Shown: positions 12,011 through 24,361, counted from the stretch's first letter. The stretch: 64,000 nucleotides of DNA from Isoetes taiwanensis (GCA_021234155.1 JAJEKV010000014.1:5223563-5287562); one strand, 5' to 3'. The notes: generated by a model not told the origin, from the letters alone. Program-made: numbers and translations.

Positions 12011-12214
12011 ATATTTATCTAAACCTCAAAAGATGGTCTAATAGAAGGATGAATATGTGGGATGGTTCATAGCAAATGCATGCGATTCGACACCGTCGGA
12101 TCGCCATTTTGGGGAGAGACGAGGCTATATATACGTCTTTGGGCTCTTTCTCCATTATCGGCGTCTTCTCACAGCAGTTTTTTGGTCTCAGTGTCGTCCA
12201 AGCATTGATTATTA

Positions 12215-12655
12215 GTTCATGTTTTCATTCTTTTGCTTCTCTTGCATGCACACATTTGTGGATCTGTAAGTTTTAGGAATGATTCTTGCTCGCTTTAGCT
12301 ATGGAATTTTTGCTTGCATGCATGGATCTTGAAGGTCCTGCATCAAATTCTCATGTGATTCGTTCATGTTTTTGTTTCTTTGTGTCTCTTGCATGCACGA
12401 ATTTGTGGATCTATAAGTTCTATGAATGATTCTTGCTCGCTTTGGCTATGGAATTTTTTTGCTTGCATGCATAGATCTTGAAGGTATTGCATCAAATTCT
12501 CATGTGATTCGTTCATGTTTTCGTTCCTTTGCTTCTCTTACATGCACACATTTGTGGATTTACAAGTTTTATGAATGATTCTTGCTCGCTTTGGCTCTGG
12601 AATTTTTGCTTGCATGCATGGATCTTGAAGGTCCTGCATCAAATTCTCATGTGAT
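12215..12655. repeat. ~148-bp tandem repeat, about three copies
   Basis: The phrase GAATGATTCTTGCTCGC recurs at 12,277, 12,424 and 12,572, so the unit is 147-148 bp. Each unit contains TTTTTGCTTGCATGCAT and CTCATGTGATT. The array lies inside the insertion in LINE-B. Confidence 0.85.
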
Positions 12656-13684
12656 TGAGCGCTTTAAGTATTCTATGATTAACCGGCGATTTCCTTGGAC
12701 CGATCTGTGACTGTCTAATATTTCCCCATTTTTGCTCCCATACCTGTATATTTGGAAAAATCGGTTGCTTCCTTTTGTAAGCCGCTCTTACTAGTCTGAT
12801 TCTGATCATCAAGCATAGATCTTCTTCCCTCTGGTTCAATTTTGTGATCGAATTTGTTCTATCCATTCTTTTCTTTTTCGCTTTTAGCATTCCGGAGTTG
12901 TTCTTTTTCTCTGCCGCTTTTTGTTCCGTTGCCTCTTTATAGCATTTGACGGTTATATGAAATCTTGATTTGCATCCTTCAAGTTATACCTGGTTTAGCC
13001 TAGTGATTAAAGTCTTTGATTCGTATGTTGGTGGTGAATTATTGTGGCAATCACACCTTGCTCATCATCTTATAGAAGTTCTCTTTTGATCGGCCAGTTT
13101 TCCCCCTCCAGACGAGTCTCTCACCAAAATGCATGCGATTCGACACCGTCGGATCACCATTTTGGGGAGAGACGAAGCTATATATACGTCTTTGGGCTCT
13201 TTCTCCATTATCGGCGTCTTCTCACAGCAGTTTTTTGGTCTCAGTTCCCTCCCTACCCACCCTAAGTTGTTTACATTCATGTTTTTTTTTCATTTTGATT
13301 TGTGATTCTATATCGCGTGGCTCGCGTGACCAGCCCCTTCTCTTATTGGAGGATTGTGATTTGTCATGGACCAGCCCCCTTGGGTGGCTTCGCCGAGCCG
13401 GCGTGATGGCTTCTATTTTTGAGTTAATTGCTTCTTTTTATGTTGTTTCTTTTCAAGTCATCTCATCCAGCTATGGCGACTTTGTTAAGTTACTTTTCTA
13501 ACATCTAATGCATTGTTTGTTTCTTTTCTCCTACGTTTTTAGGTGATCATGCCTATTTATTTCTTTTGTCTGACTCTCCCATAGAGTTTGAGATGAATCG
13601 TCCGAATTGCGGCCTCCATCTCGTGCTTCCTCGACTTTTTCTTCAATGATATCAACTTTGACAGCCCGGGCTTTTCTTTGGGAG

Positions 13685-13768
13685 CCATCGGGCGAAAGTT
13701 TATCATTAGAGTTTTCCTCGAAAACCTGAAAGGGCGGGGTTTTTTATCCCGGTGATAAACTTTTGCAC
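13685..13768. repeat. Compound inverted repeat
   Basis: Arms 13,692-13,705 (GCGAAAGTTTATCA) and 13,753-13,766 (TGATAAACTTTTGC) pair at 13 of 14 positions. The loop contains a perfect 6-bp inner hairpin, GTTTTCCTCGAAAAC (13,711-13,725). It lies inside the 1.9-kb insertion. It could be a structured RNA or a foldback remnant; I do not match it to a known RNA class. Confidence 0.6.
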
Positions 13769-14389
13769 GTTGCCTCCTATTTGCCTTTCTTATTTTACGT
13801 CGTCTTAAAGAAGCCTGGGTTGTTCCTATGGCAGGTCCTCTTTATTATTATTATCAGTGGGTAGTCAGATCAAATTGGTCGACTACCCCCTTACATATTT
13901 TTCAAAATGTTTGTACACTGCTGTGATGAAAGATATGCCTATCTATCGGCCAGTTTTCCCCCTCCATGATGAGTCTCTCACCAAAATATGTAATCAATAT
14001 GTACATGATTCTTCTTATTCCTACTGGCGGAAGAAAAAACTTAAGGTGTGCAAGCCAACTGCTTGACACGTTCTCCTTGGCATCTGGATGTCTTATTAAC
14101 TGGAAGAAAAGTTCTGTGCAATGGGCATTTATGGAAAATCATTCACGAGGGGCTAGCAAAAGCTTCTAGGGATCGGTTAGATTAGTAGCCTGAAACAACT
14201 AGAAAGCATCTCGAGATGTTATTTGGACTATAAAAGCACTTAAACTGGTGGAAAGTACAATGCAATCACTAGCTGGAAGAATTGTAGTAGCGAAGCATGC
14301 GCTAAGTAGCACTCACATATATGTGGCATCACTTTTAATTTCTCCTCCGGATAAGGCACACGAGATCGAAGCAACGATTAGGAACTGTC

Positions 14390-15400
14390 TTGGGGGGAGG
14401 AGACGAAGAAGGTGCTTTTGTGAAAATTGCTTGGTGGAAGTGTAAGAGGGAAAAAGAAGAAGGGGGTGTAAGCATGATGGACGTAGGCCTACAAAGTAAA
14501 ATACTAGTAGCAAAATTTATTTATAATATCCTACTAGAGGAAAAGATGAATTCACCAGGGCTACAGCTCATAAGTCAGGCTCTTCTTTTATCGTGCATAC
14601 ATAATAAAGTATCGGCGCAAGTTGCCCTTCTATGGTCGCTTTTCAATGGTTTAAGACCAAATGCCAATGCTTCCCCTTTTGTTAAAGTTTTGCTCGTGGC
14701 ATGGAAAGTAGTGAAGAAGTTGTTCATATTACACAGCAATGGTCTGGACACTACTACCGCACCACCATGGTGGATTCCAGTCAATTTTCATAACAAGAAT
14801 GGTCCTCTTGCATTAATAGCAGATGCTAGAGTGGTATTAAAAAGATAGACAGTGCGATACTTAAGAGATTCTTTGCTCATCATGGTATAAAACCGGTCCA
14901 GGTTATCACAGATAGAAGGGATTTAAAAGTGAATTCGAACTATATCAATATGATAGAGCAATGTAGGAATGCATTGCAACAATTTTACCTGATCACATAC
15001 ATAACACAAGGAGTAAGTCGTGGGTTACTCACCCTTCCTTTCAATCTGAGCCATTTGTAAAGCCAGCTTACAAATGTTTAAAAGCTACTGGTATCATTTC
15101 CTTGCACCCTAAATGAAGTATGCAAGTCACAGTCTAAAGTGAAGGAGGTGTGGAAGGGTGTCCGAGTTAAATACACCCCTCCAAGCGTCAGCTCACTTAT
15201 TTGGCAAGTGGTACATCGAGCCCTCCAGGTGAATACAATAGATACAAAGTATCAAAAGGATATGGGCCTGTTATGCCCCATGTGCAAAGTGGGGGGTTTA
15301 TGTGTGGACTCGCAACGAATTTTGGAGCTGGTACGAGGAAAGGTTTGGCAATACGCTAGGGATCAATCATATTCTCTTATATTTATCCAATAGATTGAGT
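14390..15400 (+). pseudogene. LINE-B C-terminal region
   Basis: A 152-codon frame (14,390-14,848) carries GGGDEEGAFVKIAWWKC and GGVSMMDVGL, the conserved segment after RT in plant L1 LINEs. After a stop, a frame near 15,140-15,310 reads WKGVRVKYTPPSVSSLIWQVVH...LLCPMCKVGG. That is the degenerate zf-RVT zinc-finger region, with CPMC as the first Cys pair. It is homologous in layout to 777-1469 in LINE-A and to the C-terminus of LINE-C. Confidence 0.7.
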
Positions 15401-15769
15401 ACAGCCTAAAAGCATTACTTTTCAAATAGTCAGAGCATGAATATAATGGGTTATCTGGAAAAGAAAGAGAGCAATTGTCTTCAATGGAGAACATACCTCA
15501 GGCACTCAATTGGTGGATGCTCTTGTGAGGTGTTTGAGAAAATACAAATGTATATACGAATGTGAAGCCACCCAGAAAGAGATAGTATGGACTTTCACTC
15601 TGTAGCTACCCCCTCTTTAAACTTGTGCAAGAGGATGTCTATTTGCTATGTAATGATGTAACATTTACTTAATATATATAATATAATTCTTTATCCTTGA
15701 AAAGAATTTTTTCTTTAATACTTAAACACGGTGGCCAGGCTTGAAATCCTTGAGTAAAATTGTTGCCAA

Positions 15770-16210
15770 GCGGATATAAACATGGTGTTCCATGCGCCAA
15801 AAAGTGAAAACAATGAAAGCGATTGTTAATTATGTCACGGGGATTCTTTTGAGCTCAAAAGTGCTTTCGAAAGGCAAGTGATACTTGGAGGCACGGTACT
15901 ATAATGTCTTTTTGCGGTTATTTAATGATATTAACATATGTGCTTTTGCCAAACAAAAAGAATCTATATAGGGAAATTATTAGGTTGTAGTTAGCAGGAA
16001 GCTTAGGTACTTTCGACATAGTGATGGACCCGCGGTCTATTCAAGTAAAAAAAAAGCACAAGATCTGACAAGCTCTAGGTATGATGAAAGAAAACTAATT
16101 AGTGACTTTGGATGAGCAATACTAGAATGTCTCTTACTAGAGATATCGATTGTGAGAGCTGAAATTTTGCTAAACAAGGCTGAAATTTTTTTTAGCTTAA
16201 AACTACTTGG
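15770..16210 (+). repeat. Repeated module M, copy 1
   Basis: This segment shares long phrases with 20,600-20,870, 21,270-21,610 and 29,400-29,830: GCTTTTGCCAAACAAAAAGA, GATGAGCAATACTAGAATGT and GTCTATTCAAG. It lies directly downstream of LINE-B's tail and upstream of a receptor-kinase fragment. The same order (module M, then the kinase 3' flank) is seen in the two larger kinase copies. It has no intact reading frame here. Confidence 0.7.
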
Positions 16211-16239
16211 TCGAGGCAAAGTTTTTTAGTTTTAGTTTT

Positions 16240-16560
16240 GGCATGGCCCTTGCCTTTGCAGTGAAGGAACTCTAACGGCCTTGGCGAGAAGATCGAGAAG
16301 CACTCTTACTTGAGCATTAACCCGGCAAGCATGTATATGTGGCTGACAAACAATGCAAGTCGCGACAATAAAACCGGCTAGGGCAATGATAATGATGACC
16401 CCTTAGACAGCTTCTTGGATTTTTAGCGGGGAGGAGGATTGGTGAAGTTGATTAAATTAGATGCGGTGGCGAAGGGACCACGGTAACCCAGTGGAGAAGG
16501 CTGGAGCTTGGCTAGGAGGCCGGGGTAGGAGCTTGGCTAGGAGCAAGAGCTTCTAAATAG
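16240..16560 (-). pseudogene. Receptor-kinase fragment (copy 1 of 3)
   Basis: The segment matches about 31,960-32,225 of the intact kinase gene on the same strand. That part encodes the Pro/Ser-rich stalk, the transmembrane segment and the start of the cytoplasmic juxtamembrane region. Shared phrases include GGCAATGATAATGATGACCCC and AGACAGCTTCTTGGATTTTT. Many small indels break the frame, several at CAG triplets (AACAGCC to AACGGCC, TCCAGAA to TCGAGAA). No kinase domain or leucine-rich repeats remain. Confidence 0.75.
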
Positions 16561-19500
16561 GGGGTACATGTTTATTTCCTGTAGCTCTCACTTTTGTATA
16601 ATATCAAGTTTAGACATCTTTGGATGATGGCTTTCTTGCTTGATCATATCAATAAATATTGTTTATGCGAGGCCACTCCCGAGCACCATCACCTTGGAAC
16701 CCCACTGTTATTGTGCGGGTGCACCACGGACTCTGGCCGGTCGTCGGATCCATTGATCCTCGGCTGGGCAGCATGTTTGGGCCCTCTGGAGCTCTGCGTT
16801 TCCCTTATGGTCATTTTATGATTGGGGCTATTTTTAACCAATATATAACCCGATTGGGCTAGCGTGATTTTTATTATCTTAAATCTATGTTTTTTTTTTT
16901 CACTTAACAATAGATTCAATTGTTTTTTTAGGGATATGGTCTATAGTTTTGGGAATTGTCATTTTTACATCCATATCAAATCCCACTGGAACCCTCTGTT
17001 ATTGTGCTATATATTCACAAAAGCGAGATGCGCCCTAGACTATGGCGGTCATCCAGGATAAAGTCAATCCCTACGATTAATAACTCATCGGATATGTGTT
17101 TGGATGATCACGACCTAAGCATATTATCTTGTCTACTTAGTTATGGCTTAGGGCGGGTTATATGATGAGGATTATATAACTCTTTTGTAGTTTGGTGAGA
17201 GCCATTATCACAAACAACACGATGTAATTTATCCCAAGCTTAATATCACGGGAGAAGAGCAGAACTTGAAAAAGGTTCTGAATTCAAGAGATTTAACATC
17301 ACCGAGATGAAATCGGTTTAGGGATTGTTCTAACTAATATTTGCAAGCCACGGAGCCCATTAAATGTAGTGCTTCTAAAGTGATAAGTACATTTCTCTTT
17401 CTGTCAAGGAAATTAAGTTGCTATACATTCTTGCATCGAGCAGAACCTTTGCAAAGGGATTCAATTCAACAACTACTAGAAGCTAAAGGTATCCTGCAAA
17501 ACACAATTTGATAGCAGTAGATGGATTACATAATTAACTTGTTTTCATTTTATAGATGATGCTTGTTTATAGGTAATATCTCCCAAGTAGGCACAACTTC
17601 GCTACTTCACCCACCATAGCTTTTGATAAGCGGGAGAATCGGTTGGGCTTTAAGATCGTCGGGGCGGTTCGGCGCCAAATTGGCGACCCTAAAGTTTAGA
17701 TTGATTTCTGCAAATGGAATTGGAGATGCCGAACTTTTGATCACGAGAATTTTGTTTTGCATGAACTAGGAAAGCTATGGTTCGGCTCGAACTTTCTAGC
17801 TTTAGTAGCCAAAGATTTTAATCAAATTGGATGTCGAGAAGACTATATTCCTAGCCTTTAGCATTTTGTGCGGCAATTTGAATGCTTTTTCAATTGTTGA
17901 TCAACATTCTCGAAGAATTTTGTTAGGAATAAAATATACAAAGCGAGACTCAATTTCTACTATACACGCAAGGATAAGCATTTCTCATTCTCATAAAGAA
18001 TCTGAACCCTAATTCAGCCGTTTGAATTTTGAAAAATGGTCTACTGTTGTTGTGGTCTTTCGAAAGATGAGAGTATAACTTTAAATTTAGTTGATACATA
18101 TGGTTATTTCTTTGAAAATGCATTTGAAAATTTCCGACCTTCATTTGATTTTTCAAGAACATTTTGATAATGAATTAACTTACTGGGGGCCGAGGATATG
18201 GAATATCAAGTTTCACCAATGGAAGAGGCAATACGAGGGGAAAAGCACAAGAAGAAAAAAAGGGAGAGTATGTGACAAAACTTTACTGCGGAGAAGTACA
18301 TTGGTGATGATTCCTAGTGGCACTATACATAACTATTACAGCGATAATTTTAGATTCAAAATTTTTTTTAGAAGAAGCGATAAATTTTGCCATTTAGTGC
18401 TATCTGGCTGATAAATATCAATCACTAAAAGTATGTATATAGTACTTGTGCGGTAATGTCTAAAGATCTACACATCATTGATGTCACGGGGGTGCAACAT
18501 AATGTGGCGCCGCCAGTATCACTAACTAATGGTATTGCTTAGGCTCGTTTTGTTTTGGTGATTTGTATAGAATACAATTTTCTCAGCTCTATCCCCATGG
18601 TAAAGATATAAAATGGTAGCCCAAGCTGTATTATTATGCATTTTAAAGGCATAGTATGGCACATGGTAAATTTCAAAACCATCACCTCTATACTCACTGG
18701 CTATATGGAATTGGTAACTCAATATGGTTTTTTAAGTAAGCGATCTGTTAGGGTGGGGTAGGGTGTGTTAAGGCAGTGAAAAACAACTGCACTATAGTTG
18801 GCGAATGTATGTGGTAAGAGGGAAGGCTTTTCAAATAGTTGGCCCGAATGTGAGTACAGAGGAAGGCTTTTTCAAAAAAATTGGCGAATTAATCTCATTT
18901 CTTACAGAAGTGATAAGCCTAATAAACTTATGGTGGCGAATTCTCCAAAATCCAAAATATAGCAATTTTGTGATAAATAGCCACTAAAATCCAGCCTTAA
19001 CTACGTGCGAGCTATGAAGCAAATATCAATTTTGCACATGTAGAGCTGGTTTTGCGAGAGAAAAGTAAGCATCAAATGGAGAAAATAGGAGGAAAATACG
19101 GGCCAGAAGGCAATCAAATGCACAAAAATAGCGGCTTTGGGCATTAGAGGCAAGAGAGGAAGGGAAATGGGAGCTCTTCTGGGAATCGGCCATCAAACGC
19201 AGAAGGCAAATTTCCTCCTAGGATTTGAATCTTATTTATATACTCCAGCGAATCAAAAGCGGTATAATAGATAGAAGCAAGGAGATGGAATCTGAGTCTG
19301 AAACATAGAGGGATGGCATACTTGGGTCTCGTGACAAAGTAGGATCGGACAATCACGGTTAAACCATTGGGAAGTACTAAATCTGTTTGAAAGGGGTCGG
19401 ACTTCGAGTTAAAATCATTGTTAGCCGACCAAGGTTTTGAGATGATTCAATGAACTATTGAGGAATACAAAGTATAAGGGTCATTGAGAATGCGAATATG

Positions 19501-20420
19501 GTAGAAGGTGGTTTTAAGCACAATACATGACTACCATTCTCAATAAATAAGCGGTGGCGAGTCAATATGAATTATTTGCATGGAAGAAAGGCAAGAACTT
19601 CCTGAGTGGTGGAACTTAACTGTCAGTCATGTGAGAGTTTATGGAGAGTCTAGTATCCTTTGCGCTTAGTTGTACGGGTTTCTTCACGGGGAAGCTTTGG
19701 ATTTTCCTGAGGCAAGGACACATGGCTATCAATGTATTTGAAGAAGCTACATTTGCACCAATATCAATCTTTGAAGGCATATTAGGGGGCAACTTCTTGC
19801 TGATCATGTTTGAGAGTGAAGTAATAATGGTTAAAATAGTCGTCCAGGCGGTGGACTCATTTGCAGGAGACTTCATCTTGTACCAATTTACACTCCTGGT
19901 TTCTCACCCAACCAAATCTCAGCTATTAAAATACCTTGTTTATTTGAAATTGAACACCTGCCTCTAGCCATGCTGGTGCCAGAATTCTTAAAATGCGTTT
20001 CAAATATATCAATAAAGAGTGGGAATTCTAGCTTTAAATTTTCAATAAAGCTTATAAGGAGAATGTCCCCTAATTTGAAAATGGAAGGAGAGAGCATCAA
20101 TCAACGCAACGCCAAAGTGCCCAGCCCAGAACCATCAATATCCAAGCACAATGTGGGCATACAAGACATTCCAAAGTTGTAGCCATAGGAAACGGCCTCA
20201 ATGGTGAAGCCCCTTCTCCTAAAAGCACTAAAACAAGCGCATCTCCGAAAACAAATGTGTTCTTCTAGTTCGTAATTACCCTCAGAGCAATATCTTGATA
20301 GAGGCATGTTTTACTTGAGGATAAGCCACCACCAAGGGTTATGCAAGGGCTCATTGGCAGATGGTATTAAAAATAAAACAAGGGCTAGAAACATTGCCAG
20401 GAAAGGGAGAGATACTACAA
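16561..20420. other. Gene-poor AT-rich stretch
   Basis: I see no supported gene here. A phrase around GGAACCC(C/T)CTGTTATTGTGC occurs at about 16,696 and 16,988. The phrase GGAAGGCTTTT with TTGGC(C/G)AA flanks recurs at about 18,820 and 18,860. Frames at 19,641-19,967 (plus) and 19,888-20,307 (minus, Ile/Leu-rich) are open for 70-108 codons but match nothing I recognise. They may be decayed transposon coding sequence next to the LINE fragment at 20,430. Confidence 0.4.
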
Positions 20421-20429
20421 ATATAACAG

Positions 20430-20600
20430 CTTTAAATAATACGCTCATTCATCTTACATTGAGGAGCCAGTAAGACAGATGCCATATAGACATGAGTGTT
20501 GCTAAGGACGGATCTTGCAACTGTGATCCTACCAGGCAGAGACAACTTAGCCACCTTCCACCAAAACAGATGTTTTCCAAGACCTTTAAGAAAAGCATTG
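20430..20600 (-). mobile_element. LINE RT-end fragment
   Basis: The minus strand reads WWKVAKLSLPGRITVARSVL followed by SNTHVYMASVLLAP. This is the conserved segment after the RT thumb in plant LINEs (W.. K.LSL.GRI..A..VL...). It matches the corresponding sequence of LINE-A (about 1500-1570) better than LINE-B or LINE-C. Only about 170 bp is present, fused directly to module M copy 2. Confidence 0.75.
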
Positions 20601-20870
20601 ATACTCGGAGAGCCAGAAGTGCTACAATGTCTTTTGCAGTTATTTAGTGATATTAACATATGTGCTTTTGCCAAACAAAAGAATCTAAATAGGGAAATTG
20701 TTACAGTTGTAGTTAACAAAAGGTTAGCTGCTCGACATGGTGATGGACCATGGTCTATTCAAGAAAAAGCACAAAGATCGACAGAAGCTCGTATGATGAA
20801 AGAAACTGGTAGTGACTTTTGGATAAGGCAATGCCTAGAATGTGTCTCTTACTAGAATGTCGCGGCCCAG
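20600..20870 (+). repeat. Repeated module M, copy 2 (longest open frame)
   Basis: This copy is the least damaged. A plus-strand frame reads from about 20,600 to 20,855 and includes CAFAKQKNLNREIVTVVVNK, LAARHGDGPWSIQEKAQRST and EARMMKETGSDFWIRQ. It looks like part of a real protein: mixed composition, no simple repeat, and stop-free where the other copies have stops. I cannot assign it to a family. The other copies are at 15,770-16,210, 21,270-21,610 and 29,400-29,830. Confidence 0.6.
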
Positions 20871-21269
20871 AAATTTTTGCTAAGCAGTGGATTTTTAGCT
20901 TGAGAAGGCCGCGAATTGGTAGGAGTTTTACCGGTTTTGTGAGGGGGATCCAACAAGTTTTTAGAGTTCTTAGCTTACCCGTAGCTATTTGTGATGTGTA
21001 TGGAATGCTTAAAGAGGGAGGCCATTATGTGCGAGGGGCCACCGGCAGAGTGGTGAGGCGCTTCTATTTGGTGGTCACACTTTCCCCTCTGAGGAATGGT
21101 AGGCCTCGGCCATTATATATCTGAGGAATGGCCGACCTCGACCATTTCACATCGTCAAGGTAAGATTTTCAGGGTATATTTTACGCAGATTTACCTGGCG
21201 GATCGACAAGTCGATCAAGAATCACGATCCCATTTTCAACACAAGAATACACAAGAATGAATATCAGCA

Positions 21270-21610
21270 GCTTGCCTTGGCGTTCAAAGTACTTTCGAAA
21301 ATCGGTGATACTTGAGCGGAAGTGCTACAATGTGCTTTTTACTTGATTATTTAGTAGTGATATTATTAACATATGTGCTGCTTTTGCCAAGCGAAAGAAG
21401 AATCTAAATAGGGGAAATTGTTCACAGTTGTTAACGGAAGGTTAGTTATACGACGTGTGATGGACGCATAGATTATATTCAAGAAAAAAACATAAGCTCT
21501 CGTATGATGAAGAAACTAATTATTGACTTTTGGATGAGCAATACTAGAATGTCTCTTACTATAGAATGTCTATTTGGCGAGAGCTAAGGCTGCTAAATGA
21601 GGCTGAAATT
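21270..21610 (+). repeat. Repeated module M, copy 3
   Basis: A shorter, more damaged copy of the same module. It includes the phrases ATATTATTAACATATGTGC, GCCAAGCGAAAGAAGAATCT and GATGAGCAATACTAGAATGT. It precedes the 3' flank of the decayed receptor-kinase copy. Between copies 2 and 3 (about 20,990-21,270) lies a second version of the kinase-flank sequence GGTAAGATTTTCA, so this flank is itself duplicated here. Confidence 0.65.
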
Positions 21611-21779
21611 TTTTTTGGCTTCAGCCACTTGGTCGAGGGGCGAAGTTTTTGATTTTGGCGAGGATCACTATGTGTGTGTGGCAGGGCCACCAGCAGGAGT
21701 GGTTGAGGCGCTCCTACTGGTGACCACCGCCGCTAATAGCCGACCTCAGCCAATACACAGGAATAACCAGCCAGCCATT

Positions 21780-22375
21780 CACATCGTCAAGGTAAGATTT
21801 TCAACATAGATTTATGGAGATTTCTGCTGGATGCAGCAAGTAGATCAAGAATGCGATCCCATTTTCAACACAAGAATACACAAGAATGAACATCAACTTG
21901 CCTTGACGTTCATGCGAATCCTTATTAGCTACGATTTTGGCATTTAGACTTTGATATATTTAAACAGGCTGTTAAACGTTGAAATGTTTTGGCACTCAAC
22001 ACTTATTTAGGGGGAAAAACTTTAATAACCTTCAATTGAATTCCTGCTTTTGCGGAGCATTTCTATCAATAATGACGCTAAATTATGGCCTTTGCAGAGG
22101 AAATATCTACTCTTTTGCTGCTATTACTCCCATCTTTATATATAGAGATTAAAATCCTATCTTTATTCTGTCCCGGAGAAGTGGTCCATATTAACAGTAA
22201 GCTTTCACAAATCTGTAAGCACTTAACGAATGAAAACTTCCCAGACGTCAAATAAATTCCAGATTAGCAAATAGAATCGGATAAAACAGCTTCTTCATAC
22301 ATCAATGAATTTTAATAAACGACTTGACTCTTCTACAAACATCTAAGTTCTAAAACAAATGAAGATGGTTAAAAT
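21780..22375. repeat. Kinase 3' flank, duplicated with 30,050-30,655
   Basis: The flank matches 30,050-30,655 over nearly its whole length, including TTTAAACAGGCTGTTAAACG and GACGTCAAATAAATTCCAG. It shows that the decayed kinase copy arose by duplication of a genomic segment that includes non-coding flank, not by retrocopying of an mRNA. Confidence 0.8.
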
Positions 22376-24145
22376 TCACATTGGCATCCAATATGCTCTG
22401 TCCCTTGTGAACTGTTTAAATATTTCACCATGTGATTGGCTGCTGGTGGGAAATGAATCGGAGACGTCTGAGCCAGGCGTGTCGCAGGATGAGCCATCGA
22501 GCTCTTTAGACTTATCTTCCGATTTGTCGGACACATTTTCGAGAAGCATCTTCTGTATCTCTGCTTGCCTGATTTCTTTAATCATTTTACCACTTGTTTC
22601 ATTGGAGGTCTCTGGTCACAGCAAGTACGCTTCTAAGAAACCATGGCAATCTGCTTAACATCTACTTTCCAGCTCTTCTTCTATGTTCTGATACCTCATC
22701 AGCTCCAAGTCAAAAACTTCTGCAGTCATTCCTCGCGAACAACTGATTGAACCCATCTAGGTAAGTCAATGCCATCATCATTTATAGATGCCTGAGTTGG
22801 TGCTCTGCCAGTCAAGAGTTTAGGGGAGAAGCACACCAAAGCTATACACATCAGGATTTCTGCATCGGCTTCCTTGTCTCGCTATTTCTGGAGCTCTGTA
22901 ACCCATCACTCTAGTGGATGCAGAATGAACAAAGCAGATTTGCAAGTCCAAAATCTATGAGAGACACATGCATCCTAATGCACCTTATTGCAGAGAAAAG
23001 AACGTTTGAGGACTTGACTGATGTCTCCATGGACAAATGTTCCATTTGCTGCTCATGTAAGAATGCAAATCCCCGAGCAGCACCTAGTGCTATCTGGACA
23101 CGACTTATCCAGTCAGGGAGTTCTTCAGCTCCTCTATTTCCTGCACAACCACAAATACAACTCCAACATTTTACATTAGACAAGTAACCATCCAATTCAA
23201 TGCAAGCATTGCTTATATAAAAAATATCTAATGTGATTTAAATCTGCCCTTGACATGAGATCAAATAATAAAAATCTAGTTCTATCAAAATCACAAAAAA
23301 AATGGGATGAAATGAGAAAAATTACTGCCGCGAAGAGTGGAACAAACTTCCTTTGGGCATATAGTCATATATAAGTAGCTTCTCATCCTTGGAGAAATAT
23401 AGTATGCTCTCAAGGCAACAAATTGGGATGCCTTAGATTGCTATAATCTGGATCTGCTCCTCCAGCTCACTTTCGGTCGGATGAAACATCTTTCAGCCTC
23501 TTCACCTTCCCCAACAGTTGAGGTCTTCAGGACTGCCTTATAAGAAGCGGTTTCACACTTCCAGAACCTCTCTGCAGAAGCACGTAGCAGATCTTCAAGA
23601 TCATATGTTCTTTTTACCCGCATCGAAGATGAGTTTGTTATCTGGTTCTCCTTGTATGGAGCTAGAGTAGTATCCTTGGAATCAAGCCCTTGCGCTTTGC
23701 CAGCAGAAGGAACTCTGGCACAGCCTTGGCAGAAGATCCAGAAGCACTTTTCTTAGCGAACGTCGCTTGAGCAAGCGTACCGCGCAGCAGCAGCAGCAAA
23801 ACCGTACGGTGCGGCAGAAACCAGCTAGGGCAATGATAATGATGACCCCCTTAGACAGCTTCTTGGATTTTTTAGCGGGAGGAGGATTGGGTGAGGATTC
23901 GTCGATGCAGGTGAAAGCGAAGGGACCACGGTAGCCAGTGCAGAAGTTGGAGCGGCTAGGAGCAGGGCTGGGAGGCTGCATTTGCTAAAGTTCTACCACA
24001 CATGTTGTTTTCAAATGCTTCACTGGAGAGAATTTTTTCAGCTGCCTTTGGAGCACGGAGCCACTCAGATTATTGTTAGCAACACTAAATTGAGTAAGCT
24101 TTGTCAGATTGATACTGTTAGATCACTTGAAAGGCGAGTTGATGC
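22376..24145 (-). pseudogene. LRR receptor-like kinase pseudogene (copy 2 of 3)
   Basis: This is a decayed copy of the gene at 30,696-32,907 on the same strand. It retains the kinase C-lobe (22,376-23,190; [29 protein letters not shown]), the intron (about 23,160-23,330) and the N-lobe, juxtamembrane and transmembrane part (23,330-23,980). It ends in the last leucine-rich-repeat segment at about 24,145 (AACACTAAATTGAGTAAGC). The first ~600 bp of coding sequence, with signal peptide and most LRRs, is absent. Numerous one- to ten-base indels break every long frame. HGD has become LSMETS-like sequence and the catalytic loop is lost. The retained intron argues for segmental duplication. Confidence 0.88.
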
Positions 24146-24361
24146 GAAGAAAGCGAGTCACATGAAAAGCGACCAAGACCAAAAATCGCACGGAGATTAT
24201 CACGTAAAACAATGCTTTCGATAGTCGTCCTTTTAGCGCACGATTAAGGCGAGAATCGCGACACTTTCGGGATCAAATCTGTAGGCCAATGAAACCACCA
24301 CCACCACACATTTCACACGAGGGTATCCGTGCGAAGAATACGCGCAAAGCCTGACTGGTCG

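Larger units (their letters stand above)
12073..13982 (+). repeat. 1.9-kb insertion in LINE-B RT, built of two repeated module pairs
   Basis: The insertion separates LINE-B RT motif B from the YADD box. It contains module R twice (about 12,073-12,190 and 13,128-13,246), some 120 bp almost identical, each with a CTATATATACG TATA-like box. Module Q occurs twice (about 13,091-13,127 and 13,948-13,982; GGCCAGTTTTCCCCCTCC). The order is R...Q-R...Q. Between the first R and Q lies a ~148-bp tandem array. The T-rich tracts and TATA box look like a plant promoter with 5' leader and intron sequence, so captured host regulatory DNA is possible. No coding frame is supported and no terminal repeats were defined. 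Confidence 0.55.
9232..15700 (+). mobile_element. LINE-B: degenerate plus-strand L1-type LINE with nested insertions
   Basis: The endonuclease start is visible at 9245 (WNIRGVKS after one stop). It continues from about 10,018 (TLIAWKN) to GNFNMVEA near 10,260. RT blocks follow: NGIRIEFFQSYWEW at 11,330, ISLITKTKDPGTINDWRPVTL at 11,450, EKAYDSIIWSFLDK at 11,780 and GIRQGYLLAPF at 11,950. They resume at about 13,985 with a decayed YADD box and LLDTFSLASGCLINWKKS (14,060). The C-terminal GGGDEEGAFVKIAWWK block is at 14,390. The 3' end is near 15,690 at an AT-rich tail (AATATATATAATATAAT). Stops and shifts are frequent. Insertions lie at about 9350-10,017, 10,625-10,741 and 12,070-13,985. A shorter, internally deleted copy lies at 24,362-25,350. 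Confidence 0.8.

Noticed and set aside
13685-13768. Self-cleaving ribozyme (hammerhead or twister)
   Set aside because: I could not find the conserved core (CUGAUGA...GAAA, or the twister loop bases) in the right places.
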